DNA from: an uncultured Spirochaetaceae bacterium
GTDB taxonomy: Bacteria > Spirochaetota > Spirochaetia > Treponematales > Treponemataceae
DNA length: 44,558 nt
Direction of reading: 5' to 3'
NCBI GenBank assembly: GCA_902797305.1
Contig: CADBSK010000033.1
Location: forward strand, 1 to 44,558
Below the pieces are notes generated by a model that saw only the letters and a list, made by a program, of their open reading frames with translations, did not search any database and had not been told where the DNA came from. Of the stretch, positions 24,045 to 32,276 are shown in pieces. The position numbers and the translations under genes are program-made. The stretch's first letter is position 1, and every line of letters begins with the position of its first letter.

Positions 24045-26341
24045 GCGCCTCTTACAACCTTAGCGGCCTGCACAAGATTTTTAAGACTTTCTACAGTTTC
24101 TTTTTCTCCACGAGTTTTTAAACCACAGTCCGGATTAATCCATACATTTTCTTTTGGAACAAACGAAGAAATTTTCTTTACAGCCTCACAAATTTCTGTA
24201 ATAGAAGGGACTCTTGGACTATGAATGTCATAAACTCCTGGTCCAACCTGAGTCTTAAATCCATTTGCATTTAACGCTTCTAGAATTTCCAGGTTAGAAC
24301 GACTTGCTTCAAATGTAATTACATCTGCATCCATATTATCAATATCTTTAATAATCGGGATAAACTCGCTGTAACACATATGAGTATGAATCTGAGTTTC
24401 AGCTTTTACTCCAGAATGCACAAGATTAAAAGCAGGTATTGCCCAGTCAAGATATTCAGAATGCCAGTCGTTTTTTCTTAACGGGAGCTTTTCTTTTAAT
24501 GCTGCCTCGTCAATCTGAATTATTTTTATGCCGGCTTTTTCAAGGTCAAGAACTTCTTCTCTTATTCCAAGGGCAATTTGATAAACAGAGTCTTTTATAC
24601 TGATATCTTCACGAGGAAAAGACCAGTTCAAAATCGTAACAGGGCCAGTTAGCATTCCTTTTACAATTTTATTTGTCAAAGACTGTGCATATTTTGACCA
24701 TGAAACAGTAATTTCCGATTTACGCTTTACATCTCCCCAAATAATCGGAGGTTTTACACAACGAGTTCCATAACTCTGAACCCAGGCATTTTCTGTAAAA
24801 ATAAAGCCCTCCAGGTTTTCGCCAAAGTACTCAACCATATCGTTTCGTTCATATTCCCCGTGAACCAAAACATCGAGACCTAGTTCTTCCTGAAGCGTAA
24901 TACAGTCTTTGATTTTATTTTTATTAAAATCAGTATACGTCTCTAAATCTATAAGGCCTTTTTTATACAATGAACGATTCTGTCTGACATCTTTTGTCTG
25001 TGGAAACGAACCTATAGTTGTCGTCGGATATAAAGGTAAGTTAAGGGATCTTTTTTGAATTTCTTTTCGTTCCTGCCTTGAAGGGCATCTTTTAAAATCA
25101 CCAGGCTTAAGGTTTTGTACCCTCTGGTGCACTTCTTTATCTTGAGATACTCGTTCTCCTTTGAACAAATCCTTGTTGTGATTCAGGGCATTATCCAGAA
25201 CATCTTTACCTTCTACGATTCGTGCCAAATCAACGAGTTCAAACAACTTTTCCCGTGCAAAACTAAAATATTTTAGAATATCACTTGAAAGTTTAACTTC
25301 GTTTCTAATTGTATAAGGAACATGCAAAAGGGAACAACTCGTGCTGATTACAACCTGAGCTTTTGTATAATTTTTTATATCCTTTAATTGCTGCAAAGTC
25401 TTTTCATAGTTGTTCTTCCAGATATTTTTTCCGTTTACCAGGCCTGCAAACAAAACTTTTTCTTCCGGAAATCCATAATTCTTTAATAATGACAAAGATT
25501 CCTTACCTTCTACAAAATCCAAAGCTATTCCATCAAAATTGTAATCCAGTAATTTTGTATAACTGTCCCGCACATCACCAAAATAGGTCGCAAGCAGAAT
25601 TTTTACGCGATTTTCTTTATCCTGATTATTTTTAAGAATAATTGAATAAAGGTTATCAAAAAGAGCCAGATCTTTCTGATTTGTATCAAGAACAAGAGCT
25701 GGTTCCTCTATCTGAAGCCATTTTACTCCAAGTTCTTGAACCTCTTTTATCAATTGTTTGTAACAATCTGCAATCTGCGATACATATTCTTGAATTGTTT
25801 TTGAGCCTGTAAAATGGCTCAATTTTAAGAAAGTATATGGGCCTATCACATTTACTTTTGTCTCAACACCTAGACTTTTGGCCAATTGATATTCTTTCTG
25901 TATTTTTTCGATGTCTAAAGAAAAAGAAGTATCGTCTTCTATTTCTGGTACGATGTAATGATAATTTGTATTAAACCACTTTTTCATTGGCAGAGCTTTT
26001 ACATCGTTTTTATCATCCTGAAAACCTCTTGCCATTGCAAAATAGGTATCAAGTTTAGAAAGACATAAAGTTCTGTATCTTTTTGGAATAGCCCCAAGCA
26101 TAAGGGCTGTATCCAAAATACCATCATAAAAAGAAAAATCATTGCAGGAAATATAGTCTATTCCGTCGTTGAATTGAGTAATCCATGCAGTTTTTTTGAT
26201 TTCTGCAGCAATCTCCTGTAATTCCGACTCACTAATCTCTCTTGCAAAATATTTTTCACACGCAAATTTTAATTCTCTGTGTGCACCGATTCTAGGATAA
26301 CCCAGCACACTTGTTTTTGTTAAAAGATTTTCATTATTCAT
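24041..26341 (-). CDS. metE: Cobalamin-independent methionine synthase
   Basis: 766-residue enzyme transferring a methyl group from 5-methyltetrahydrofolate (polyglutamate) to homocysteine, cytoplasmic. Length is typical. The N-terminal barrel carries LGYPRIGAHRELKFACE, and the C-terminal catalytic barrel carries TTTIGSFPQT, the zinc ligands in HTHMCYSEF and in NPDCGLKTR, and FEASRSNLE with the glutamate ligand region. Its stop codon interlocks with that of the LysR gene (shared CTAA). A 17-bp palindrome (26341-26357) touches the ATG, and no normal Shine-Dalgarno spacing is seen. It lies 21 nt after a small membrane-protein gene, so it may be cotranscribed from further up or driven from a site inside that gene. 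Confidence 0.95.
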   Translation of the reverse strand: MNNENLLTKTSVLGYPRIGAHRELKFACEKYFAREISESELQEIAAEIKKTAWITQFNDGIDYISCNDFSFYDGILDTALMLGAIPKRYRTLCLSKLDTYFAMARGFQDDKNDVKALPMKKWFNTNYHYIVPEIEDDTSFSLDIEKIQKEYQLAKSLGVETKVNVIGPYTFLKLSHFTGSKTIQEYVSQIADCYKQLIKEVQELGVKWLQIEEPALVLDTNQKDLALFDNLYSIILKNNQDKENRVKILLATYFGDVRDSYTKLLDYNFDGIALDFVEGKESLSLLKNYGFPEEKVLFAGLVNGKNIWKNNYEKTLQQLKDIKNYTKAQVVISTSCSLLHVPYTIRNEVKLSSDILKYFSFAREKLFELVDLARIVEGKDVLDNALNHNKDLFKGERVSQDKEVHQRVQNLKPGDFKRCPSRQERKEIQKRSLNLPLYPTTTIGSFPQTKDVRQNRSLYKKGLIDLETYTDFNKNKIKDCITLQEELGLDVLVHGEYERNDMVEYFGENLEGFIFTENAWVQSYGTRCVKPPIIWGDVKRKSEITVSWSKYAQSLTNKIVKGMLTGPVTILNWSFPREDISIKDSVYQIALGIREEVLDLEKAGIKIIQIDEAALKEKLPLRKNDWHSEYLDWAIPAFNLVHSGVKAETQIHTHMCYSEFIPIIKDIDNMDADVITFEASRSNLEILEALNANGFKTQVGPGVYDIHSPRVPSITEICEAVKKISSFVPKENVWINPDCGLKTRGEKETVESLKNLVQAAKVVRGA

Positions 26342-26357
26342 ACCTAGATACTAGGTA
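26341..26357. promoter_or_regulatory. Palindrome at the metE start
   Basis: TACCTAG-ATA-CTAGGTA, 7-bp arms around a 3-nt centre, begins on the first base of the metE ATG. In RNA the hairpin would contain the only AGG near the start, so it could mask ribosome binding; as DNA it could be an operator for the neighbouring LysR-type regulator. It is not the same sequence as the palindrome at 22988-23004. Confidence 0.5.
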
Positions 26358-26362
26358 AAATT

Positions 26363-26683
26363 TTAAATATAATCAAAATCTTTATTTTTATCCTTTGCCA
26401 TAACTTTTAAATATGACCGTCTTTCTATTAGTGAAACAATTACATAAACCGCCAGCCCGGAAGCAATTATAATAGCCCCCAGAACTGTATCTTCAATACT
26501 GATGTCAAAAAAGGATTCTCCTTCCAGTAAAGAGGCTATTCCGTCAACGGACCACATTAAACCTGCTCCACCGAACATTAAGGTTGCAGACAAGAGGCTT
26601 TTTGAACCTGTCTTTTTGTCCTTATTAAAAAGCCACAGAACAAAAAAGATTGCTGTAGCAATGTAAGTCATTATTAAGCACAT
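26363..26683 (-). CDS. Small membrane protein, function unknown
   Basis: 106 residues with three predicted membrane helices (about 3-18, 31-50 and 66-86) and a charged C-terminal tail (ERRSYLKVMAKDKNKDFDYI). I do not recognise a characterised family. The ATG at 26681-26683 follows AGGA at a good distance and lies 3 nt after the stop of the next small membrane-protein gene, so the two form a pair, and metE follows 21 nt later. The pair probably forms one membrane complex; no transport or enzyme motif is visible. Confidence 0.6.
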   Translation of the reverse strand: MCLIMTYIATAIFFVLWLFNKDKKTGSKSLLSATLMFGGAGLMWSVDGIASLLEGESFFDISIEDTVLGAIIIASGLAVYVIVSLIERRSYLKVMAKDKNKDFDYI

Positions 26684-26686
26684 AAA

Positions 26687-27076
26687 CTATTCCTTTTTTA
26701 ATCCAAGTTTTTTATTTTTTGAAGAAACAATGCTACCTGCCCCAACAATAATTGCCCATACAGCAGTAGTTAACAATGCCATTCCAACGCCCACAGTAGC
26801 CATTTCGTGAAGCATTACTGGAATAGCTTCAGCACTTTTCATTGCAGTTAAAAAAGGAGGAACCAGAATTACTTCTCCATGATAAATATGTTCTATAGCC
26901 AAAAGAAAACTTCCACCATAAAGCATTTTTTGAAGTAAACCAATTTTTTCTCTGATAATATTTATTTTTGTCTTTTTACTTTCTTCAATTATTGAATCAC
27001 TGTTTTTTTTGAATGCAACAGCTTTTACCACTGTAACAACAATTGCCTCTGCCAACGGAATAGTAAAACATGCCAT
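26687..27076 (-). CDS. Small membrane protein, conserved-looking, function unknown
   Basis: 129 residues. A hydrophobic N-terminal segment (MACFTIPLAEAIVVTVVKAVAF) is followed by a basic stretch, a helix with YGGSFLLAIEHIYHGEV and a C-terminal membrane helix (about 94-115), then a Lys-rich end. The MACF-x-x-P-x-AEA opening gives me the impression of a recurring hypothetical family in gut anaerobes, but I cannot verify that. Strong Shine-Dalgarno AGGGGG precedes the ATG. It is the first gene of the pair with 26363-26683, and a 63-nt gap separates it from the AlkD-like gene. Confidence 0.6.
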   Translation of the reverse strand: MACFTIPLAEAIVVTVVKAVAFKKNSDSIIEESKKTKINIIREKIGLLQKMLYGGSFLLAIEHIYHGEVILVPPFLTAMKSAEAIPVMLHEMATVGVGMALLTTAVWAIIVGAGSIVSSKNKKLGLKKE

Positions 27077-27139
27077 TTGAGCCCCCTACACATACAAATC
27101 ATTTACTACAGTTTAATATGCAAAACAGGAATTTACCAA

Positions 27140-27835
27140 CTAATTTTTATTAATAAGTCTTTTTTGTATTCTCTCTACCAGCTCGTTATCTACCCGATAG
27201 GATTCTTTCATTTTTTGAAGAGTTTTATTAAAAGTCCATTCATCCAGATTATTGTCACCAGTCATGTAATCAAAGCATTTTTGAGGATATTTTGCAGCAA
27301 GAGTCGCTATTGCCCATGCCACTCCCATTCTTGCGTAATAACCGGTAGACAAATCCAGTCTGTTCCATATCTCTATGACTCTGTCCACGTATTCATCACG
27401 CAGAAAATGACACATAAGCATAATTGCAACAACCCTTACTTCAAATTCTCTATGAGAAGTATAAAAAGGCTCAAGAGCAGATAATGTTTCTTCAGGATAT
27501 TTTCTTGCAATTTTAAAAGTAGAACACAAGCTGTCATTTACCGACCAGTCATGAACTTTTGGGATAAAATCCTTCAAATACCCTAAAATCTTTTGAATAT
27601 CGTCCTTGGCGTAACCGATTACAAACGCTTCTAAAGTCTCTTCTTCAAAAGTATCCATCGGGTTGTTCTGTAAAAACCATTCATAATCTTCCCGGGCAAT
27701 TCTTTTTGCAATATTCCGTAAATCCGGTAATCTTACACCTAAAGAAGGCTTCCCGGTAGGATTCAGCTTGTTGTAAAAATCTGCATTATTTCCTGAAAGA
27801 GATTTTATTTCCTCTTTTATTTCATTTATGGTCAT
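27140..27835 (-). CDS. AlkD-like DNA alkylation repair protein
   Basis: 231 residues built of HEAT-like helical repeats, as in the AlkC/AlkD DNA glycosylases that release N3- and N7-alkylpurines without base flipping. The AlkD active-site residues appear as W97 and D101 in VHDWSVNDSLC and R134 in EFEVRVVAIML, with spacing close to Bacillus cereus AlkD (W109, D113, R148). Length is typical. It begins 11 nt after the stop of the tocopherol cyclase-like gene, with GGAT as a weak Shine-Dalgarno. The neighbours give no further hint. Confidence 0.85.
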   Translation of the reverse strand: MTINEIKEEIKSLSGNNADFYNKLNPTGKPSLGVRLPDLRNIAKRIAREDYEWFLQNNPMDTFEEETLEAFVIGYAKDDIQKILGYLKDFIPKVHDWSVNDSLCSTFKIARKYPEETLSALEPFYTSHREFEVRVVAIMLMCHFLRDEYVDRVIEIWNRLDLSTGYYARMGVAWAIATLAAKYPQKCFDYMTGDNNLDEWTFNKTLQKMKESYRVDNELVERIQKRLINKN

Positions 27836-27846
27836 CTAATATCCAT

Positions 27847-29007
27847 TTATTGTTTTTCAGGGGTTCCATCTGGATTACAGTATTCCCCATACTCGCAGCC
27901 TACATGTCTAACAATCATTTCATCCAGCAAAATCTTCTTTTTTCCTTGTTTTTTATAAAGCATCAGAGTTCCGTTTCCAGTTCCTCCATTCCATAACCTG
28001 TTATGACGCTTTTGTCCAAGAGGATCTTCATAATTTACCAGAAGCATATCCTTTTTTTCGCATTTTATACGTGTATCAAGGAGAGCTTTTCTTGTTTCCT
28101 GAATTACATGCCAGATAATTTCTGTCTCTGTTTCTTCACATTCAAAAAATGTTTTACTTCCTGTCCAGAATTTTGAAAAATTAAACTCGTAATCTTTCCC
28201 TTCGTACCAGATTTCTCCCAAAAGTTTACGATTCAAGTGAATACCAAACGCTACCGGGCAGCCTCCACCAATTTCAAAGGCAGTGTTATCCAGTCTCTTG
28301 TTCTGAGTTTTACTGTAAACATCCCAGGAACTAAGCCAAACCCATGGACTGGTAAAATTGCTTCCCCAGTTTTTATCTGCATAACCAAAGGACTCCTGTT
28401 CTTTTACGATATATTTTTTTCCATTTGCAGTTACAGTCCCTGAATACAAGGCCTTTATTCCCTGTGCGTGCCAATACATTTCAAAGGCTTTTAAGTTTCT
28501 AAAAAGAGAGCCTGCTCCATAACCAACGTTAAAAGTCACTACTTTTTTAACAGAAAGATTCCAGCTCATAGAACCAGCGTCACACATATACTCAGGATGT
28601 TCTGCACAATCCTTCTGACTTATATCAACCGAGCCACACATAGTAGTCTCTGTGCAGGCACAATCTTTTGCATGTAAAACAAATCCAGTTTTTTTATTAG
28701 CGCTTAATTTTACATCATCCCAGCCAATAAAACGGTGAAGCTGAGTTTTATCTTTACCCCACCATCCGGCTTTTACCATTAAGTAACTAGGTTTTTTGCC
28801 GCTAAGTTTATTTTCCTGCAATTGTCCTAAAACAGGCTCTTTTCCACCTAATGCAGGATTCACTGTAAAATATTCTATAAAAAAAGTTCTTTCTTCACCG
28901 GTATTCTCATCAATACCAGTAAAATTATGCCACCACCAGTCATAACCTTGTTTTCTAAATTTTCCTGTGAGCATAGGATAATTTCGTTTTAAATCGTACT
29001 TATTCAT
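27847..29007 (-). CDS. Tocopherol cyclase-like / lipocalin-fold hydroxylase-like protein
   Basis: 386 residues, no signal peptide. The pattern GYADKNWGSNFTSPWVW near 215-231, the Trp-rich start (YDWWWHNF) and alternating beta-strands resemble the tocopherol cyclase/CrtC-AttH lipocalin-like superfamily, which acts on hydrophobic ligands. A Cys-rich segment (CACTETTMCGS...DCAEHPEYMC, about 113-142) is unusual and could bind a metal. The ATG at 29005-29007 has AGAGG 12 nt upstream, a long spacing, and that AGAGG lies in one of two 8-bp direct repeats that flank the hairpin cluster. Substrate unknown; the family call is tentative. Confidence 0.5.
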   Translation of the reverse strand: MNKYDLKRNYPMLTGKFRKQGYDWWWHNFTGIDENTGEERTFFIEYFTVNPALGGKEPVLGQLQENKLSGKKPSYLMVKAGWWGKDKTQLHRFIGWDDVKLSANKKTGFVLHAKDCACTETTMCGSVDISQKDCAEHPEYMCDAGSMSWNLSVKKVVTFNVGYGAGSLFRNLKAFEMYWHAQGIKALYSGTVTANGKKYIVKEQESFGYADKNWGSNFTSPWVWLSSWDVYSKTQNKRLDNTAFEIGGGCPVAFGIHLNRKLLGEIWYEGKDYEFNFSKFWTGSKTFFECEETETEIIWHVIQETRKALLDTRIKCEKKDMLLVNYEDPLGQKRHNRLWNGGTGNGTLMLYKKQGKKKILLDEMIVRHVGCEYGEYCNPDGTPEKQ

Positions 29008-29019
29008 AAAAATATTTTA

Positions 29020-29218
29020 CCTCTTATTAAAACACCGTGTTAGCGGCGAGCCAGGAATGGCGAGAATCTTAGTTTGAAAATGCACTGCGTTTTCAAACTA
29101 AAATACGTCGAGTCAAGGCACGCATACGCTTAAAGCCTTGACTTCGCCGTTTTTAGGGTTTGTAATAAACCCTAAATGATAAAAATTACATGGAAGTAAT
29201 TTTTATCTTGCCTCTTAT
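29020..29218. repeat. Cluster of four different perfect hairpins between direct repeats
   Basis: This is the main content of the 29008-29330 gap. Stems: TTAGTTTGAAAA (29069-29080) / TTTTCAAACTAA (29090-29101); GTCAAGGC (29112-29119) / GCCTTGAC (29135-29142); TTTAGGGTTT (29152-29161) / AAACCCTAAA (29167-29176); GATAAAAATTAC (29178-29189) / GTAATTTTTATC (29196-29207). The four differ in sequence. A smaller AACAC/GTGTT pair lies at about 29030-29040. The direct repeat CCTCTTAT occurs at 29020-29027 and 29211-29218, which could be a target-site duplication around a roughly 183-bp inserted element. No coding frame. The remaining 29219-29330 is AT-rich trxA upstream DNA. Confidence 0.8.
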
Positions 29219-29330
29219 ATAAATATACCAATAAAAAGAAAAAAGTAAAAAAAATTAAATAAAAAATAAGAAATATGTGGTCAAATATAATTTAATACTG
29301 TATATTTAAGATATAACCTAGGAGGTTCAA

Positions 29331-29636
29331 ATGGTAATTGAATTAAACGCTAAAAACTTTGAACAGGAAGTCCTCAAAAGTGACAAACCTGTACTCGTTG
29401 ATTTCTGGGCAAGCTGGTGCGGTCCATGTAAAATGGTATCTCCAGTAGTAGACGCACTTGCAGAAGAACATCCTGAATACAAATTCTGCAAAGTAAACGT
29501 AGATGATGAAGAAGAATTAGCAATTAAATTTGGAATCATGAGCATTCCAAGTCTTTTTATCTTTAAGAATGGCGAAAACGTTAAAAAATCAGTTGGCGCC
29601 CTTCCAAAAGAAGATATACTTGCACTTTTTAACTAA
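29331..29636 (+). CDS. trxA: Thioredoxin
   Basis: 101-residue cytoplasmic thiol-disulfide reductant. The active site WASWCGPCKM has the classical WCGPC, the cis-proline is in MSIPSLFIF, and the buried Asp is in VLVDFWA. Length is standard. Strong Shine-Dalgarno GGAGG sits 6 nt before the ATG. Candidate -10 hexamers lie upstream (TATAAT at 29286-29291 or TATATT at 29301-29306) but the AT-rich context does not decide between them. It ends at a terminator shared with serA, which converges on it. No thioredoxin reductase is near. Confidence 0.96.
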   Translation: MVIELNAKNFEQEVLKSDKPVLVDFWASWCGPCKMVSPVVDALAEEHPEYKFCKVNVDDEEELAIKFGIMSIPSLFIFKNGENVKKSVGALPKEDILALFN

Positions 29637-29706
29637 AAAAAACGCCCCCGAAAGCCAAACTTTACTGAAGTTTACTTCAATCGTTCCAGCCTTCGGGGAC
29701 GTTTTA
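29633..29706. terminator. Bidirectional terminator between trxA and serA
   Basis: Stem AACGCCCCCGAA (from 29641) with TTCGGGGACGTT (ending 29703), one mismatch, around a loop that holds a further small hairpin (TGAAGT/ACTTCA). On the minus strand a run of eight T follows, overlapping the trxA stop region, so it terminates serA well. On the plus strand the T run is only four. Confidence 0.85.
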
Positions 29707-29745
29707 CATCATTTCAAAAGGCATTTAACCTTTTACTTTTTTTTA

Positions 29746-30927
29746 TTATCCAAAAATTGCACGAACCTTAGAAACCGATTCGCATGCAGAAAGTTTTTCG
29801 ATAATATCTTCTGTTACTTTTCCGTCTACATCGATGAGGGCGTATGCAGCGTCACCACGGTTCTGATCAACCATGCCGGCAATATTCAATTTTGCTTCGC
29901 CCAAAACGCTTGTAAACTTAGCAATCATATTTGGAACATTCTTGTGGCTGATGCAAAGACGAGTTCCTCCGGCAGGAATAGCAGCATCCATGTAAGTCTT
30001 AGGGAAGTTTACTGAGTTAACAATATTTCCGTTTTCAAGGAAGTCCTTAAGTTCTTTAGCAGCCATTATAGCACAGTTGTCTTCTGCTTCTGGAGTAGAA
30101 GCTCCAAGGTGAGGAAGAACAATTACGCCCTGCTGGTTCAAAAGTTCTTCACTTGCAAAGTCTGTTACAAGGCAAGCAACTTTTCCACTCTTAATTGCTT
30201 CCAGCATATCTGCGTTATTTACTAGTCCACCACGAGCAATATTCAAAATGCGAACACCATCTTTCATAAGTTTAAGTGTGCTTGCATTAATCATACCCTT
30301 TGTATCGTTTGTCTGTGGAACGTGAATTGTAATGTAATCACAGTTTTTGTAGATATTTTCAAGAGTTTCTGAGTGCTGAACGTTGTGGTCAAGACTCCAT
30401 GCAGCGTTGATAGAAAGAAATGGGTCGTAACCGATTACATTCATTCCAAGTTTGATTGCTGTATTAGCAACCATTGCACCAATTGCACCAAGACCGATTA
30501 CACCAAGAGTCTTTCCCTTAAGTTCTGGACCAACAAACTGGCTCTTACCTTTTTCTGCCAAGTCAGGGATTTCATCACCTTTTCCTGCCAAACCGTTTAC
30601 CCATGCATTTGCAGCAATTACAGGACGGCTAGCAAGCAAAAGACTAAGAATTACAAGTTCTTTTACAGCGTTTGCGTTAGCACCAGGAGTATTGAATACA
30701 ACTACACCCTTTTCTGTAAGTTCAGGAATAGGAATATTGTTTACACCTGCACCTGCACGAGCAACTGCCTTTACATTGTCGCTCAATTCCATTGAGTGCA
30801 TATCAGCAGAACGAACAAGGATTGCATCAGGATTATTGATTTCTGAAGCAATTTCGTAATTGTCGCGATCCAACTGGTTCAAACCACAGGCTGCGATTTT
30901 ATTTAATGTTTGAATTTTGAATGACAT
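29746..30927 (-). CDS. serA: D-3-phosphoglycerate dehydrogenase
   Basis: 393-residue NAD-dependent enzyme for the first step of serine synthesis. It shows the Rossmann motif GVIGLGAIGAMVA near 143-155, the catalytic Arg region NIARGGLVN, the acidic residue in DFASEE, and His in VLPHLGASTPEAE. The end is an ACT domain (about 320-393: ISHKNVPNMIAKFTSVLGE) that usually gives serine feedback. An upstream in-frame start (30948) would overlap serC; the ATG at 30925-30927, one base after the serC TAA and with AAGGAG upstream, is the better start. Operon with serC, possibly with rex. Confidence 0.95.
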   Translation of the reverse strand: MSFKIQTLNKIAACGLNQLDRDNYEIASEINNPDAILVRSADMHSMELSDNVKAVARAGAGVNNIPIPELTEKGVVVFNTPGANANAVKELVILSLLLASRPVIAANAWVNGLAGKGDEIPDLAEKGKSQFVGPELKGKTLGVIGLGAIGAMVANTAIKLGMNVIGYDPFLSINAAWSLDHNVQHSETLENIYKNCDYITIHVPQTNDTKGMINASTLKLMKDGVRILNIARGGLVNNADMLEAIKSGKVACLVTDFASEELLNQQGVIVLPHLGASTPEAEDNCAIMAAKELKDFLENGNIVNSVNFPKTYMDAAIPAGGTRLCISHKNVPNMIAKFTSVLGEAKLNIAGMVDQNRGDAAYALIDVDGKVTEDIIEKLSACESVSKVRAIFG

Positions 30928-30928
30928 A

Positions 30929-32098
30929 TTATGCATTCTCCTTGGCAAATTTTTTCATAAAGTCTACAAGTGCTTTTACACCTTCGATGCTCATTGCGTT
31001 GTAGATAGAAGCGCGCATACCACCTACAAGGCGATGACCTTTAAGGTTTACAAGACCGGCTGCGGCAGCTTCTTTTACGAACTTGTCGTTGATTTCCTTT
31101 TCTTTTGCAAGAGCAGCTTTTTCAGCGTCTGTGCGGTCAGCTTCGTCTTTCTTGCTAGCAGCAGCAGTTTCTGCTGTAGAGTACTTTGTAAGGAATGGAA
31201 CGTTCATCAAAGAACGGCTTCCCTTTTCTGCTGTTGCGTGATAGAAGTCACTTGTATCAAGGAAGTTATAAAGGTAATCAGCCTTAGCAACATTCAATTT
31301 GTTGATTCCAGCAGCACCACCGTTCTTTTCAATCCAGTGAAGAACTTTTCCAAGAACGTAGATTGTGTAGCATGGAGGAGTATTGTACATAGAACCGTTA
31401 TCTGCGTGAGTTTTGTAGCAGAGCATTGTTGGTGTTCCTGGAAGACAAGCTTCTGGTTCACAAATCAAATCTTCGCGGATGATAACAAGAGTAACTCCGG
31501 CAGGAGCAAGGTTCTTCTGAGCACCTGCAAAAAGCAAACCGAATTTAGAAACATCAAGTTCTTCACTCAAAACACAAGAAGAAATATCAGCTACCAAAGG
31601 AATATTTCCTGTTTCAGGGATGTATTCGTAGTGAGTTCCCATGATTGTGTTGTTAAAACAGATGTAAGCGTAGTCGTAGTCGCCTTCGATTTTTTCTACT
31701 TTTGGGATATATGAATAGTTCTTGTCCTTGCTTGATGCGATAACATCAACAGCAACGCCAAGTTTTTTTGCTTCTGCGGCAGCTTTCTTTGCCCAAACAC
31801 CAGTTTCGATGTAAGCAGCTTTCTTGTTCTTGATACCAAGGTTCTGTGCAACCATTGCAAACTGAGTAGAACCACCACCCTGTACAAAAAGAATCTTGTA
31901 GTTTTCTGGAACTTTCATCAATTTGCGAACCATTGCTTCTGCATCTTCAATGATTGGTTCGTAAGCCTTTGAACGGTGGCTCATTTCCATTACAGACTGA
32001 CCAGTTCCATTATAATCCATCATTTCTGCAGCACATTCTTTAAGAACGTCTTCTGGCAGGCAGCTTGGCCCTGCACTAAAATTCCATACTCGACTCAT
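30929..32098 (-). CDS. serC: Phosphoserine aminotransferase
   Basis: 389-residue class-V PLP aminotransferase converting 3-phosphohydroxypyruvate to O-phosphoserine with glutamate. The start WNFSAGPSCLPEDVL, the VQGGGSTQFAMVA phosphate loop near 72-84, and the cofactor lysine in FAGAQKNLAP (K195) are diagnostic, as is the final GHRLVGGMRASIYNAM. An insert rich in Lys/Glu/Ala near residues 310-340 (SKKDEADRTDAEKAALAKEKE) is longer than in E. coli SerC. Shine-Dalgarno AAGGGG precedes the ATG. Directly upstream of serA; serB is not in the window. Confidence 0.95.
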   Translation of the reverse strand: MSRVWNFSAGPSCLPEDVLKECAAEMMDYNGTGQSVMEMSHRSKAYEPIIEDAEAMVRKLMKVPENYKILFVQGGGSTQFAMVAQNLGIKNKKAAYIETGVWAKKAAAEAKKLGVAVDVIASSKDKNYSYIPKVEKIEGDYDYAYICFNNTIMGTHYEYIPETGNIPLVADISSCVLSEELDVSKFGLLFAGAQKNLAPAGVTLVIIREDLICEPEACLPGTPTMLCYKTHADNGSMYNTPPCYTIYVLGKVLHWIEKNGGAAGINKLNVAKADYLYNFLDTSDFYHATAEKGSRSLMNVPFLTKYSTAETAAASKKDEADRTDAEKAALAKEKEINDKFVKEAAAAGLVNLKGHRLVGGMRASIYNAMSIEGVKALVDFMKKFAKENA

Positions 32099-32140
32099 TT
32101 ATAACCCCTTAAATTATTTTTTTCTCTCTTATTTTCAGAG

Positions 32141-32262
32141 TTCCCGCCTTCGGCGGTCGCTACGTTCCGGGGTTCGCTATCCGCTCATCGTCCTCGCTCA
32201 CGGTAGTTTCGATACGGTCACTTCGTGACCTACTCAACCACCGCTCTCTGCGGTCGACTAAA
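32141..32262. repeat. GC-rich hairpin element between rex and serC
   Basis: About 120 bp much richer in GC than the surroundings, with stems CCGCC/GGCGG (32144-32156), GGTCAC/GTGACC (32216-32230) and ACCGC/GCGGT (32240-32254). The minus strand reads GGTTGAGTAG, then the GGTCAC stem, then CGTATCGAAAC, a layout that recurs as REP-like elements in many bacteria (from memory, not checked). It lies right after the rex stop. Its hairpins have no T run, so it is more likely an mRNA-stabilising or dispersed repeat than a terminator. Confidence 0.7.
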
Positions 32263-32276
32263 GCCCCTACACATCG

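Noticed and set aside
29069..29207. Integron attC sites
   Set aside because: The four hairpins differ in sequence and lack attC R-box patterns, and no integrase or gene-cassette layout is visible.
32141..32262. tRNA or rRNA fragment
   Set aside because: The GC-rich hairpins do not form a cloverleaf and no tRNA D- or T-loop consensus is present.
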